Source: Halichondria panicea (lineage: Eukaryota; Porifera; Demospongiae; Suberitida; Halichondriidae). Taken from it: DNA of 64,000 bases. The notes beneath the pieces were generated by a model that saw only the letters and a program-made list of their open reading frames with translations, was not told where the DNA came from and ran no database searches. The stretch spans positions 4,030,001 to 4,094,000 of the forward strand of contig NC_087381.1 of the NCBI RefSeq assembly GCF_963675165.1, in the 5' to 3' direction. How positions within the stretch are numbered: position 1 is the stretch's first letter; each line of letters starts with the position of its first letter. The translations under genes and the position numbers were made by a program. This document shows, one piece after another, positions 1 through 8,715 of this stretch.

Positions 1-48
1 GTACCTCAGGCAGAAGTAAAGGTTGAGTGACACTTTGTAGTGAATTCG

Positions 49-136
49 CTAGTAGTTCATCATACTTTTTATGCACTGTACACCTGTCGATTTTCTCTTT
101 TTCTCAACAATCCGTTTAGCCTCTTGCCTTTCCTGC
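49..136 (-). pseudogene. 3' part of a coding exon split by the BEL element
   Basis: Read on the minus strand, this stretch is open from the BEL insertion point to a TAG stop at 49-51. It encodes a lysine/arginine-rich tail that ends in MMNY. It joins in frame with the reading frame at 6333-6537 if the retrotransposon and one copy of its 5-bp target duplication are removed. I do not recognise the protein. The joined exon is strongly charged and probably helical. The gene reads in the same direction as the retrotransposon. The reading of a single interrupted exon rests on frame continuity and the matching target duplication. Confidence 0.55.
132..136. repeat. 5-bp target site duplication, left copy (cctgc)
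   Basis: The five bases cctgc lie immediately outside the left LTR and recur immediately outside the right LTR at 6328-6332. Five-bp duplications are usual for BEL/Pao integrases. Confidence 0.9.
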
Positions 137-331
137 TGTAAATAATCAGAATTCACTCTTACTTAACCGTTCAAACTATTATTATTTTCGTTATACTACA
201 GGATTCAATTAGATTGACTCTTGTTCATCTTTCATTCATTTCTCACAACATGTGTCTGATCATGTGATTACAATACTGATGACATAATGTGTAGTGACAC
301 AATAACTAGTAAGATAACATAATTTCCAACA
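137..331 (-). repeat. 3' LTR of the BEL element (195 bp)
   Basis: It starts tgtaaataatcagaattc and ends ttccaaca. It matches the right LTR except for about 22 bp present only there, which are small tandem copies around the words tgtagtg and gacacaata. Confidence 0.93.
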
Positions 332-343
332 CACTCCCCCCGT
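332..343 (-). other. Polypurine tract
   Basis: On the minus strand the bases directly before the 3' LTR read as a purine run around ggggggagtg. This is the expected position for plus-strand DNA priming during reverse transcription. Confidence 0.7.
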
Positions 344-399
344 TGACCAAACATGGTCAACAATCGGGATAACATAATCATACGTTCAGTTCATTAAGT

Positions 400-1164
400 T
401 CAATCGTCTTCCAGTTCATACATACAAGCCTTCCTGCGTTCATCAGCTTTTTGGGCTGCAACGCGTGTTGTTCTTTGTCGAGTTTCCACAGGATCTTCCG
501 TGACCACGTCAGCTTCTTGTTCGGTGTCAGGTTCCTTGGCATCGTTAGTCGGCATCTCTGATCCATTGGGACATCTCACTTCTAAGGGGTATAGTAGTTG
601 GATCGGTCGATGCAGCAGAGTCTGTTGGCGACCTCTCGTGGCCATCTTGACTGTGGCACCCCTGAATTGTCCATCTCGACCCTTCATGAGTTCCTGTATC
701 CTCCCGAGCTTCCAAAGTCCACGGGGTAGGTGTTCGTTGTGTACGATCACGATATCTCCAATCGACAGGTTGTGGTCTCCAGTATTGGCAATTTTCTTCA
801 CAGAATTGTAATGGGCTACCCTTAGTTCTGCTAAATACTCGGTTCTCCATCTATTCCAAAAGTGATTCAATGTACTGCTGAGATGCTTAACGCGTTTCGC
901 AAGTTGTGTAGCATTGATTGAGAACTCTTCATCCTCGGTAGAATCACATAGATATCCAATGTGGTCGGGTAAGTTTAGAATTCGACGTCCCACAATTAAA
1001 TGAGAAGGAGTGAGTGCTTCCTCCAAATCGTTGGCCGAGATGTATGACAATGGTCTTGAGTTAATAACGGCTTCGATTTCCGTGACTGCAGTGAGGAGTT
1101 CATCTTGCGAGAGGTGGGCTCTCCCTATCACTTTTCGTAGGCAACGTTTTGTCGATTTGACCAT
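400..1164 (-). CDS. BEL pol: end of integrase core and C-terminal DUF5641-type domain
   Basis: This frame continues the integrase from the block at 1128-2147 after a one-base frame shift. Its start includes the motif INSRPL typical of the end of a retroviral integrase core. The remainder, with words such as LPRGLWKLGRI and a closing HRPIQLLYPLE, matches the C-terminal domain (DUF5641 type) that follows the integrase in BEL/Pao elements and may bind DNA or chromatin. The stop lies about 60 bp before the 3' LTR, as expected for the end of pol. The family assignment is from remembered motifs. Confidence 0.85.
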   Translation of the reverse strand: MVKSTKRCLRKVIGRAHLSQDELLTAVTEIEAVINSRPLSYISANDLEEALTPSHLIVGRRILNLPDHIGYLCDSTEDEEFSINATQLAKRVKHLSSTLNHFWNRWRTEYLAELRVAHYNSVKKIANTGDHNLSIGDIVIVHNEHLPRGLWKLGRIQELMKGRDGQFRGATVKMATRGRQQTLLHRPIQLLYPLEVRCPNGSEMPTNDAKEPDTEQEADVVTEDPVETRQRTTRVAAQKADERRKACMYELEDD

Positions 1165-2147
1165 TCTCTCGAAGACACCTCCCCACCATGGTAGCGTTCA
1201 ACGTTGAACACCCATTCGCAGCTTAGTTCCGCTAAGTGTTCCTTGACAGTACCGTCCTGGAAAATAGCCTTCATATACTTGGCTGCTGCTTTGAACGTTT
1301 TTCCGTTGTCAGACAAGAACTTTCGGGGTAAACCTCTTCTGGATGCAAATCTCTTCAAACATCTTAAGAACGTTAACGTGGATTGGTTTGAGACGATGTC
1401 CAGATGTACAGCTCGAGTGACTAAGCACGTAAACAGACAGATCCATACTTTGTCGGGTGTAACCGAACCACGGATGCTCAAAGGGCCAGCAAAGTCGACA
1501 CCAGTGTACGAAAAGGCTGGATCTTCCTTCACTCTGAACGTGGGTAGAGGTGGTGGTGGTGTAGTCTTGAAGGGTGCTCCTTCGAATCTTCTGCACAGAA
1601 CACATCGGTGAATGATGCACTTCGTTAGACTTCTCCCTTTCGGTATCCAGAAACTTCTCCTGGTCTCAGTCAGTGTTTCCTTCACTCCGTTATGGCAAAC
1701 CCGCTCATGGGCTCTTCTCACAATCAGTTTAGTCAGAGGATGGGTTCTGGGTAGGAGTATTGGGTGCCTGGTAGCATACGGGATTTCTGCATTGGAGAGT
1801 CTTCCTCCACAACGCCATATTCCTTTCTCGTCTTTGAAGAGGTTTAGCTGTTTCTCCTGAGCCTTGAAGTTTTTCTCTTGGACCAACTGTCGCTGTGCGG
1901 TCGTTATCCACAATCCTTCCGCATGGGCTAGCTCTTCTGGGGTCAGGTTGGCTGAGATGTCAATGTAACTCCTCTTGAATACTCCAACTGCTCTCAGGAC
2001 TTGGGCCGTTACTCTCAACAGTCTTGACAATGTACCAAAACTCTCGCAGTCCAACAACTCACTTATGCTGCCCTCGGAGTCAGTCGCTACAAGGTTGAGC
2101 GATCTCAGGGCACTTGTCTTCAGTTCTGCAGAACATTCTTCTGGCAT
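1128..2147 (-). CDS. BEL pol: integrase (zinc-binding domain and catalytic core)
   Basis: This block inserts the DNA copy of the element into the genome. An H2C2 zinc-binding domain is visible (RRAHERVCHNGV, then CIIHRCVLCRR), followed by the rve core with its first acidic residue in YTGVDFAGPL and the second in FLSDNGKTF. The third catalytic residue lies beyond the frame shift near 1190, at the start of the next block. The start of this block overlaps the end of the RNase H-like block, again out of frame. It is part of one pol polyprotein, not a separate gene. Confidence 0.88.
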   Translation of the reverse strand: MPEECSAELKTSALRSLNLVATDSEGSISELLDCESFGTLSRLLRVTAQVLRAVGVFKRSYIDISANLTPEELAHAEGLWITTAQRQLVQEKNFKAQEKQLNLFKDEKGIWRCGGRLSNAEIPYATRHPILLPRTHPLTKLIVRRAHERVCHNGVKETLTETRRSFWIPKGRSLTKCIIHRCVLCRRFEGAPFKTTPPPPLPTFRVKEDPAFSYTGVDFAGPLSIRGSVTPDKVWICLFTCLVTRAVHLDIVSNQSTLTFLRCLKRFASRRGLPRKFLSDNGKTFKAAAKYMKAIFQDGTVKEHLAELSCEWVFNVERYHGGEVSSREWSNRQNVAYEK

Positions 2148-3153
2148 CAGATGCGTTTTCGCTTCTCCGCAAGGTGTGTTGTCTGCATCTAGCCAGCCAC
2201 TCAGGACCTCTTCGCCACAGTTGATTCACTGACAATTCCAATGGTGGAAGTCCTCTCGAAGGTAGGTCGGCAGGATTAGATATTCCTGGGCAGTGTCTCC
2301 AGTGATTGGGGTGGACGTTTTTCCGAATCTCATTAACCCTGTTTTGTACGAAGGGTTTCCACTCTTTGCTGATGCCACGAATCCAATAGAGTGCAACTTG
2401 TGAATCCGTGAAACACGAAATCTCTAATTGAGATAGGGTTGGCTGGAGACTGTCTGAGACTGCTACAATCAGTTTGGAAAGAAGGAAGGCTGAGAGGAGC
2501 TCCAAGCGTGGTATAGTCTGAGCTTGAAGTGGTGCAACTCTCGTCTTGGAAACGACAAAGTGGACGGTCGTGGTGGCCTCTGTCCTCAGCACCAAATAGA
2601 CCACTGCAGCGTAGGCTCTTGTCGATGCATCACAAAATCCATATAGAGTCATGGAGAGTGGAGTACCATTAACATTGTGGAAGTAGCTTCTGGGTATCGA
2701 GACCGGACCACCTTCCCTGAAATCGGCCACCAAGTCCTTCCATTCTTGCATCAATTCCTCTGGTAAGGTACTGTCCCACTCAACTTTGTTCTGGCATAGC
2801 TTCTGGAACAGGATCTTGAACTTGATAGTAACAGGTGCTAGAAATCCCAATGGGTCGTAAAACTTCCCAATCAGGCTAACAACGTTCCGTTTGGTTGGTC
2901 GCAGACTTGTCGCGAGTTGAGCCAACTCCGAGACGTCAAAAATGAGGCAATCGGCAGTGGGGTTCCAGAGTACTCCTAGAATCTTGTTCTCTTCGACTCC
3001 TTCAGTGGGTGAACATCCGAGCGTAGCCTTGGCATACGTCTCGTCCTTATTCTCTTCAGTGGGTGAACATCCGAGCGTAGCCTTGGCATACGTCTCGTCC
3101 AGGCAGCTTTCTTGGGGTTGGGATTTTGTTGGTTGGATCTTCTGCACAGTCAA
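2080..3153 (-). CDS. BEL pol: RNase H-like / Pao A17 region
   Basis: This block continues pol after the reverse transcriptase. It contains FYDPLGFLAPVTIKFK, a hallmark of the region after RT in BEL/Pao proteins (the Pao retrotransposon peptidase family, A17 in Pfam). RNase H-like words follow (YGFCDASTRAYAAVVY and CFTDSQVALYWIRG), and the block leads into the integrase linker. Near its start the sequence carries an 18-codon in-frame tandem duplication (about 3001-3108), so the peptide DETYAKATLGCSPTE occurs twice. A frame shift near 3130 separates it from the RT block. Confidence 0.88.
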   Translation of the reverse strand: MTVQKIQPTKSQPQESCLDETYAKATLGCSPTEENKDETYAKATLGCSPTEGVEENKILGVLWNPTADCLIFDVSELAQLATSLRPTKRNVVSLIGKFYDPLGFLAPVTIKFKILFQKLCQNKVEWDSTLPEELMQEWKDLVADFREGGPVSIPRSYFHNVNGTPLSMTLYGFCDASTRAYAAVVYLVLRTEATTTVHFVVSKTRVAPLQAQTIPRLELLSAFLLSKLIVAVSDSLQPTLSQLEISCFTDSQVALYWIRGISKEWKPFVQNRVNEIRKNVHPNHWRHCPGISNPADLPSRGLPPLELSVNQLWRRGPEWLARCRQHTLRRSENASDARRMFCRTEDKCPEIAQPCSD

Positions 3154-3808
3154 TACGTTGCTGTAGCTCTCTTGAGTTGGTCAGGAATTTCCTGAGGTTG
3201 AATCCTCCGTGACGAAACATATCCTTAGCTTGGACGTATAGATCAAACGCTGCTTCTTCCGTTTCTGCACCTGTGACGATGTCGTCAACGTAAGTTGATT
3301 GGAGTAGGCGTCGAACGGTGCCCTCGTTGGATTCCAAGTAACCTTCCAAGTGAAACTTGATCGTGGCATTGAGTAGGAAGGGGCTTGAGGATACGCCGAA
3401 CACAACTCTGGCAAATCGGAACACTTGTAACTCTGGATTGTCCTTGGTGATATCGTCTATCCAAATAAACCGCAGGACATCACGGTCACTGTCGTTAACT
3501 GCTATCATCAGAAACGCCTTTTCGACATCAGCTGTCAAGGCAATCGGATATGATCGGAATCGCAGCAATAAGTCGAGAATCAGTTGGTTGAACTTCGGAC
3601 CTTTGTGCAAGCATTCATTCAGTGAGGGGCCGTCGGACTTGGCTGAAGCATCGTAAACAATGCGTAATTTCGTAGTAGTCTTGTCACTGCGCACGACGGC
3701 ATGGTGAGGCAGGTAGTGTACCCGTTCCGGGTCCTTGCCTCCGATTTGGACAGTCTCGATGACTCCCTTTTCCAGTTGCTCCTTGATAGTGCGGTCGTAC
3801 CGTTCCAA
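3056..3808 (-). CDS. BEL pol: reverse transcriptase
   Basis: This is the RNA-dependent DNA polymerase domain. Recognisable motifs in order are LRIVYDASAKSDGPSLNE, the core around ALTADVEKAFLMIAV containing the first catalytic Asp, VVFGVSSSPFLLNATI, and STYVDDIVTG with the catalytic YVDD box. The motif order and the 'YDAS' and 'FGVSSSPF' words are typical of BEL/Pao rather than Ty3/gypsy. The gag-protease frame ends about 20 bp upstream, so a frame change between gag-PR and RT is needed here. Confidence 0.92.
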   Translation of the reverse strand: MERYDRTIKEQLEKGVIETVQIGGKDPERVHYLPHHAVVRSDKTTTKLRIVYDASAKSDGPSLNECLHKGPKFNQLILDLLLRFRSYPIALTADVEKAFLMIAVNDSDRDVLRFIWIDDITKDNPELQVFRFARVVFGVSSSPFLLNATIKFHLEGYLESNEGTVRRLLQSTYVDDIVTGAETEEAAFDLYVQAKDMFRHGGFNLRKFLTNSRELQQRIDCAEDPTNKIPTPRKLPGRDVCQGYARMFTH

Positions 3809-3829
3809 TATTGCTGGATTCTGCCGGAG

Positions 3830-5947
3830 TCAGCATAGCATTCCTCGCATTCGTTTGAGGCTTAGTTGGTAGTTGTCCGGTAGAGGATCGTGGAACTCCT
3901 TCCATGGGAGCGACACCTTGTACCGTCCCTCGTGGAAGGTGATGTCGCTAGCAAATTCATCGTACAGGGTCTTTTCTTCCTTGTTTATGCCTAACGACTT
4001 GAGCTCCCAGAATGATCGTAACTGCTCGTCCAGCGCCGTGGACTCAAGTTCCTGGGTTTCGGCTCTGAGTACATGTGTGGTCGTCAGATTCATCGAGCAT
4101 TGGGCTTGGTCTTTTGCTGGTGTAGGGCCAGACAGTACCCATCCTAATTTGGTGTGAATGGCGGTAGGTCCACCTTCACTCCTACATACACTTCCCGTTA
4201 CTAGGTCCCAGTAATAATCGGAGCCGATAAGGACATCAACCTCTAGACTGGACCTCCCATCGGAATAATCGGCAAAATCTAGTCCCATAAATTGTTGGGT
4301 ATTCTCAAAACAAGTAGTAATGTGCTGACCAACTAAGGGTCCACATATGGTTGGGACAACATACAGTGACAACGACATGGGTGGATATCCTTTCAAGCAC
4401 ATTCCCACATTCACAATCGTACATACCTTCGCTTGTTCTCGGTTGGATCCAAAGGTAGCAATGGAAAGAAGTTGTTCTCCACTAGGCTCCAATGCCAGCA
4501 GATTCTTGGCTCGTTCAGTGATGTAGGACTTCTGGCTGCCGCTGTCGAATAAGAGTCGAACTTCAATCGAGGTCTCCGATTTCGCAGGGTTGTGCACGAT
4601 ACTACGAGCGGTCTGTAATAGGATGGCATTTCCTTTGTCAGAGCATAAAGCGTTGTTGGCCAAAGTAGGTGTGTACGGGGTTGCATCGGGACTCAGCGTT
4701 GTTTCAGGTTGTACTGTGTGGGGTCGAGGATTCAGCTCAGCGACTTCTCGTTCACAAATTGACGTGTGATGCCGTCCCTTGCATTTTAGGCACTTGCTTG
4801 TGGATCGACAATTGCGGCCCATGTGGCCCTTGCGTAAGCAGTTGAAGCAACGACCACTATCTCTCAAAGTTTGTTTGCGAGCGGTGAGGCTGATTACAGT
4901 CTTGCAGTCGGTCGACGGGTGGGATTGCTGGCAGTAGCTACAACTTACTCCAGCTCTTGGTTCCTGCGCCCTTGACAATAGGGCAGAGGAAGTTTGACGG
5001 CCTCGATCTTGATTTCGGCGTGGTGGTGTATGGAAGGAGTTGGAGTTGGAGTTGGAAGCTCTCTCTCTAGCGACCAGTTCTTCTTCGAAGGGTTTAAGTA
5101 AGCTATCCATGTTCAAATCTGTGGATGCGACCTTACGGCTGACAATGAGACGTAGATCGGTAGGTAGCTTGGTTAGCAGCACAGAGGAGAGCATAGCCCC
5201 ATACGATTCTGATTCCACTCCTAGGGACTTCAAACTTCTCATGTGTGATTCGGTGCTGTCGTAGAGTCGTCGCAGATCCTTCAGGTTCTGGTCTGATGTC
5301 ACAGCCTCCACCGTCAACAGTGTCTCCATATGCTTCGAGATTATCAGTAGTTTATTGCCAAACCTTTTCTGCAGGATCTCAATCGCTTCTTGATAGTTAA
5401 CGGACGACAGGGTGAGTCCGGAAATGGCATCATACGCAGTTCGTTCCACCAGGGACCTCAGATAATTGAACTTGTCCGTGTCTGTTAGCCCATCGTTATT
5501 GTGAATAGCGGACTCATATGAGTCCCAAAAGGTTGGCCATTTCATCAGGTCACCATTAAAGTGTGGAAGTGTTAGTTTGGGCAGTTGAACTCTCGCCCCT
5601 CGTTCAGGACCTCGAGTGGCCGTAGGTGGGACAATCCCTGGTGCTGTAGCAGTAGGTTCAGCTCTTTTGATTCGTGTCAAGGCTTCATATATTCGCTCCC
5701 GATAGTCATCGGCTTGTTGGATTTCATCATCAAGGGTTTCCTCTGGGGTAAGTTCAATAATCTCAGTATCTAATCCCTTTAGTGTTTCCAACTTTTGTTC
5801 GAGGGTCTGCTGAAGTAGAGACAGTCGATCTGGGTTTGGGTGTGTTTCTCCAAGAGCAACAGCCAGTTGACCCAGAGTGCGCGTGGCCGACGCCTTGTGG
5901 CCAGCGCGTATTCTTCTCTTCCTTGTTGAGACTTCTGTGTCGGTCAT
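3830..5947 (-). CDS. BEL gag and aspartic protease
   Basis: This is one long open frame for capsid and protease. I place the start at the ATG at 5947 (MTDTEVSTRKRR), because the open frame upstream runs into the 5' LTR and primer site. Roughly the first 350 residues are a DUF1759-type gag (LPKLTLPHFNGD, then WPTFWDSYESAIH). A zinc-knuckle region follows (CSYCQQSHPSTDC and CFNCLRKGHMGRNC). Next comes a retropepsin-like domain with the catalytic word LLFDSGSQKSYI, and the frame ends close to the RT block. No stop interrupts the roughly 700 codons. Confidence 0.9.
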   Translation of the reverse strand: MTDTEVSTRKRRIRAGHKASATRTLGQLAVALGETHPNPDRLSLLQQTLEQKLETLKGLDTEIIELTPEETLDDEIQQADDYRERIYEALTRIKRAEPTATAPGIVPPTATRGPERGARVQLPKLTLPHFNGDLMKWPTFWDSYESAIHNNDGLTDTDKFNYLRSLVERTAYDAISGLTLSSVNYQEAIEILQKRFGNKLLIISKHMETLLTVEAVTSDQNLKDLRRLYDSTESHMRSLKSLGVESESYGAMLSSVLLTKLPTDLRLIVSRKVASTDLNMDSLLKPFEEELVARERASNSNSNSFHTPPRRNQDRGRQTSSALLSRAQEPRAGVSCSYCQQSHPSTDCKTVISLTARKQTLRDSGRCFNCLRKGHMGRNCRSTSKCLKCKGRHHTSICEREVAELNPRPHTVQPETTLSPDATPYTPTLANNALCSDKGNAILLQTARSIVHNPAKSETSIEVRLLFDSGSQKSYITERAKNLLALEPSGEQLLSIATFGSNREQAKVCTIVNVGMCLKGYPPMSLSLYVVPTICGPLVGQHITTCFENTQQFMGLDFADYSDGRSSLEVDVLIGSDYYWDLVTGSVCRSEGGPTAIHTKLGWVLSGPTPAKDQAQCSMNLTTTHVLRAETQELESTALDEQLRSFWELKSLGINKEEKTLYDEFASDITFHEGRYKVSLPWKEFHDPLPDNYQLSLKRMRGMLC

Positions 5948-6092
5948 TGCACACTTATGTGCGCAGACAGCAGAGTAATCCGTTGAGTAGTCTTCGCAAC
6001 TTGTTCTTGCACACTTTCGTGGGCACCAATTAGGACAGTAGAGTGATCCGTTGAGTAGTCTTCGCAAACTTGCTTTTAGACTTCCGATTCCA

Positions 6093-6110
6093 ATCCGGTT
6101 CGAAGGACCA
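6093..6110 (-). other. Primer-binding site, tRNA-Tyr type
   Basis: Directly inside the 5' LTR, the minus strand reads TGGTCCTTCGAACCGG. The first 11 bases are complementary to CCA plus the acceptor stem of eukaryotic tRNA-Tyr (5' end CCTTCGA), and the match continues into the T-stem with one mismatch. The tRNA identity is from my memory of the tRNA-Tyr sequence. Confidence 0.75.
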
Positions 6111-6327
6111 TGTAAATAATCAGAATTCACTCTTACTTAACCGTTCAAACTGTTATTATTTTCGTTATACTACAGGATTCAATTAGATTGACTCTTGTTC
6201 ATCTTTCATTCATTTCTCACAACATGTGTCTGATCATGTGATTACAATACTGATGACATAATGTGTAGTGTGTGTAGTGACACAATAAGGTGACACAATA
6301 ACTAGTAAGATAACATAATTTCCAACA
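6111..6327 (-). repeat. 5' LTR of the BEL element (217 bp)
   Basis: It has the same TG...CA ends as the left LTR. Its extra length is explained by two short tandem duplications near 6260-6300. Confidence 0.93.
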
Positions 6328-6332
6328 CCTGC

Positions 6333-6537
6333 ATAAATTTGTTTTGCAAGAACATGTTCATTCTTTTTTCTGCTGTTTCTAGTCCTTCAATTTGCTGGCT
6401 AAATTCTTCCCTTTTTTTCCATCGTTTACACAAGTTGTTTTCAAAAAGAATCACGCTTTTGTGCTGCCACTATTGCCTTCTTTTTATTTTGGTATTGTTG
6501 TCGTCTTCTTTGCTTTGACTTTATAGACCGCTGTCCT
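6333..6537 (-). pseudogene. 5' part of the exon interrupted by the BEL element
   Basis: On the minus strand, after a splice-acceptor-like ttgtag near 6538, the frame codes for a basic, glutamine-rich stretch (KQRRRQQYQNKKKAIVAA). After a one-base shift at a run of T it continues with a lysine- and glutamate-rich helical segment (KRWKKREEFSQQIEGLE) that reaches the BEL target site. The frame continues into 49-136. It may be the last exon of a coiled-coil nuclear protein. The family is not recognised. Confidence 0.5.
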
Positions 6538-6540
6538 CTA

Positions 6541-7105
6541 CAAGGTGACACCTACAGGGCACGAAAACAGTAACATTGTAACAATTGTAAATACACTTAC
6601 TTGATCTTTTGGCCTTGAACTTTTGGCCTTGAATGCTTTGTGGAGGAGTCTGATCAGTGAATGTATGATCTGTAATATTCAACTTAGTGCCTGCTAAGGA
6701 TTCAGGGAGAGGAGAGGGGAGAGGGCAACAATGAAGGGGCCATTAAATACATACTCTGCATAAAATAATAATTATTAATTATGATAGAATGTAGGCCTAC
6801 GTATGTCTGCTCACCATCATTTCTGCGTCTTGATGGTCATATCCCTTGCTCATCAAAATATTGAAGCAGTGATCAGATGATCCTGGGTCTTTAGATGGGC
6901 TGCTCATGATCTGAAGTAGCAAAATACAAATCTTGATGCGCTTTAATTCATATCTGTTCACATGCGACCTCTGACCCCAGATTGAGATTTGATGGCAACC
7001 AATCAGTATTTAGTGGAATCCCAGTTCAGTACAGTGTCTAATATCTAGATACTGATATAAGTCGCATATCATATTATTGAGCCCTCTATTGAAAATAGTT
7101 AGCTA
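6541..7105. other. Spacer with no recognised gene
   Basis: AT-rich sequence with no convincing open frame, terminal repeats or RNA gene that I can identify. Confidence 0.5.
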
Positions 7106-7109
7106 GCTA

Positions 7110-7345
7110 GCTGCAGGAATGTGTCGGCGATCTTGCCTCACGGCGGTCTTGTCTTGTAGGCAGGAATGTGTGTGTTGTGTTTGAGTGTTTCCTGACCGGC
7201 GATCTTGCCTCACGGCGGTCTTGTAGGCAGGAATTGTGTGTTGTGTTTCTGACCGGCGATCTTGCCTCATGGCGGTCTTGTAGGCAGTCTTGTAGGCAGG
7301 AATGAATGTGTGTGTGTTGTGTTGAGAGTGTTGTGTTGAGAGTTT
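7110..7345. repeat. Minisatellite, about three units of 50-70 bp
   Basis: The words cggcgatcttgcctca and ggcggtcttgtaggcagg recur near 7130, 7195 and 7250, each followed by a GT-rich tail (tgtgtgttgtgtt). The units vary in length. Confidence 0.8.
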
Positions 7346-7680
7346 GCTGCTTATAATAGTTGTGGTTGATTATTTTACATGTATACGCTATACTTATATA
7401 TTATGCTTATGTAGGAACCAAGAACTTTGAATTGAGCTCAAGCCTGCATGCTGAGTCTACAGTGCTGAGTCTACAGATCATTGTAAACAATTGTAAACTT
7501 CATATGTCATTGTAAACTATGTGTAGATTTCTTCAAGTGTTCAGTGCAGAACACTCCACATATCAGACAAGGCTATGTACACTGCATAGTGCTATGCCCC
7601 ATTTACAAAATTGTACACTACTGTACACTAGGACATCTGGCCCTGTGATATGTGTATCATTAGTATCCATTTACTCTTAG

Positions 7681-7824
7681 GAACCAAGAACAGCTGAACA
7701 GACCAGGAAAACGCGAAAACGTTATCGTGAAAACAACCCATGGAAAAATCGAAACAAACAATATCAGCAAAATGTACAAGAAAAGGCACTGAGAAAAGGA
7801 TACTTGAAATGTGCAGAATGGTAA
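7681..7824 (+). CDS. Possible terminal exon of a small basic protein
   Basis: A pyrimidine-rich acceptor (ttactcttag) at 7680 is followed by 47 open codons and a TAA. The peptide is strongly basic and glutamine/asparagine-rich, beginning EPRTAEQTRKTRKRYREN. It ends just before a 13-bp word that is repeated in tandem (gtgcagaatggta). The composition looks coding, but I cannot name the family or find the upstream exon. It could also be a relic of a transposon gene. Confidence 0.3.
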   Translation, partial: EPRTAEQTRKTRKRYRENNPWKNRNKQYQQNVQEKALRKGYLKCAEW

Positions 7825-8036
7825 TGTGCAGAATGGTAGTTATATTGAAGGTGGATCAAGAGGTGGGGTGATGGTACGTATGGCAATGGAAGCAAAATCA
7901 ATCTGACGATCCACCACTATGTCATGCTCCATGAATTTATATTGTGATCTGATCGATAATTGTACTATACATAATTATGTTTCACAATGTTTTAATAATA
8001 GCACAACATAATTATAATGCACGATAAAAAGTAATG

Positions 8037-8266
8037 TTATTTAATTCGAAGCAATGGTGCTACAACATACACCGATAAATTACCAAATGTTTCAATGCAT
8101 CTGGAATAGACTACACGAGATTTTATGCTTGGTGACTTGACAGTTGTCCAAACCTGAACAGGATTACCATACCACAACTTGCACGGATGCCAACCAACCA
8201 TACATGTACACTCCAGAAAGTACTCAATTTCCGCCAAATGAATCACACCAGAACGATCCACTAACA
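8037..8266 (-). CDS. Probable 3' exon of a decayed gene
   Basis: On the minus strand an acceptor-like gtctttag precedes 76 open codons ending in a stop. The peptide has the composition of a folded domain (SGVIHLAEIEYFLEC, HPCKLWYGNPVQVW and SRVVYSRCIETFG). I have a vague memory of similar C-termini in uncharacterised repeated proteins of sponges and cnidarians, probably transposon-borne, but cannot name the family. No upstream exon is visible on this strand, because the next 250 bp lack a matching frame. Confidence 0.4.
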
Positions 8267-8513
8267 CTAAAGACGATGTCGAGATCCTTTTGCGCCGATT
8301 ACAAAATTACCAATAGCTAACGTCTTGCTATGTTTGCAAAGAGGTAACCTACTATTAGTCCTATTAGTCCTACGTGCGAGCAAAAACCGTATGCTAATAC
8401 CGGATATACTAAATATAGCTATCCGTGCACCTTGGATGTGGGCTTGGATGTTGGATGTACACAGAGATACTAAGAATTTACAGCCTTCTTTCCCGGGTAA
8501 AAAAGTGCTAAGC

Positions 8514-8715
8514 ATGGCTGCAAGGGCTGTTGATAGTTCGTCTCCTGCTCCTGTCAAGAAGGGTCTTAAACGTGCTCGACCATCTCGATGCAGTAAAGAG
8601 AAAGCCAAGTAGTTCTATGGAGGATATGAGTATGGATATAGGTAGCCTTGAAGATCAAGATATAGATGTACTACTACTTGAAGTTACAAGCATACCTACG
8701 TCTCAAGTGAATTAA
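8514..8715 (+). pseudogene. Small exon with nuclear-localisation-like start, broken by a frame shift
   Basis: An ATG at 8514 opens a frame with a basic cluster (VKKGLKRARPSRCSKEKAK) and then a stop. One frame over, the sequence continues with an acidic, methionine-rich stretch (SSMEDMSMDIGSLEDQD). The two parts look like a basic and an acidic half of one N-terminal exon separated by a frame shift or a short intron. The open frame runs into the hairpin element that starts at 8702, which probably truncated it. Function unknown. Confidence 0.35.

Larger units (their letters stand above)
137..6327 (-). mobile_element. BEL/Pao LTR retrotransposon, nearly complete
   Basis: The element has two LTRs (137-331 and 6111-6327) starting TG and ending CA, a matching 5-bp target duplication, a primer-binding site next to the 5' LTR and a G-rich polypurine run next to the 3' LTR. 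On the minus strand its domains run gag, aspartic protease, reverse transcriptase, RNase H-like region, integrase, C-terminal domain, which is the BEL/Pao order. The gag-protease frame is open throughout. The pol part carries about three frame shifts, so this copy is probably inactive unless they are assembly errors. The LTRs are nearly identical apart from short duplications in the 5' LTR, which suggests a young insertion. Confidence 0.93.

Noticed and set aside
8267-8612. 113-codon minus-strand and 95-codon plus-strand overlapping frames
   Set aside because: The parts beyond the small plus-strand exon at 8514 and the minus-strand exon ending at 8266 lack protein-like composition.
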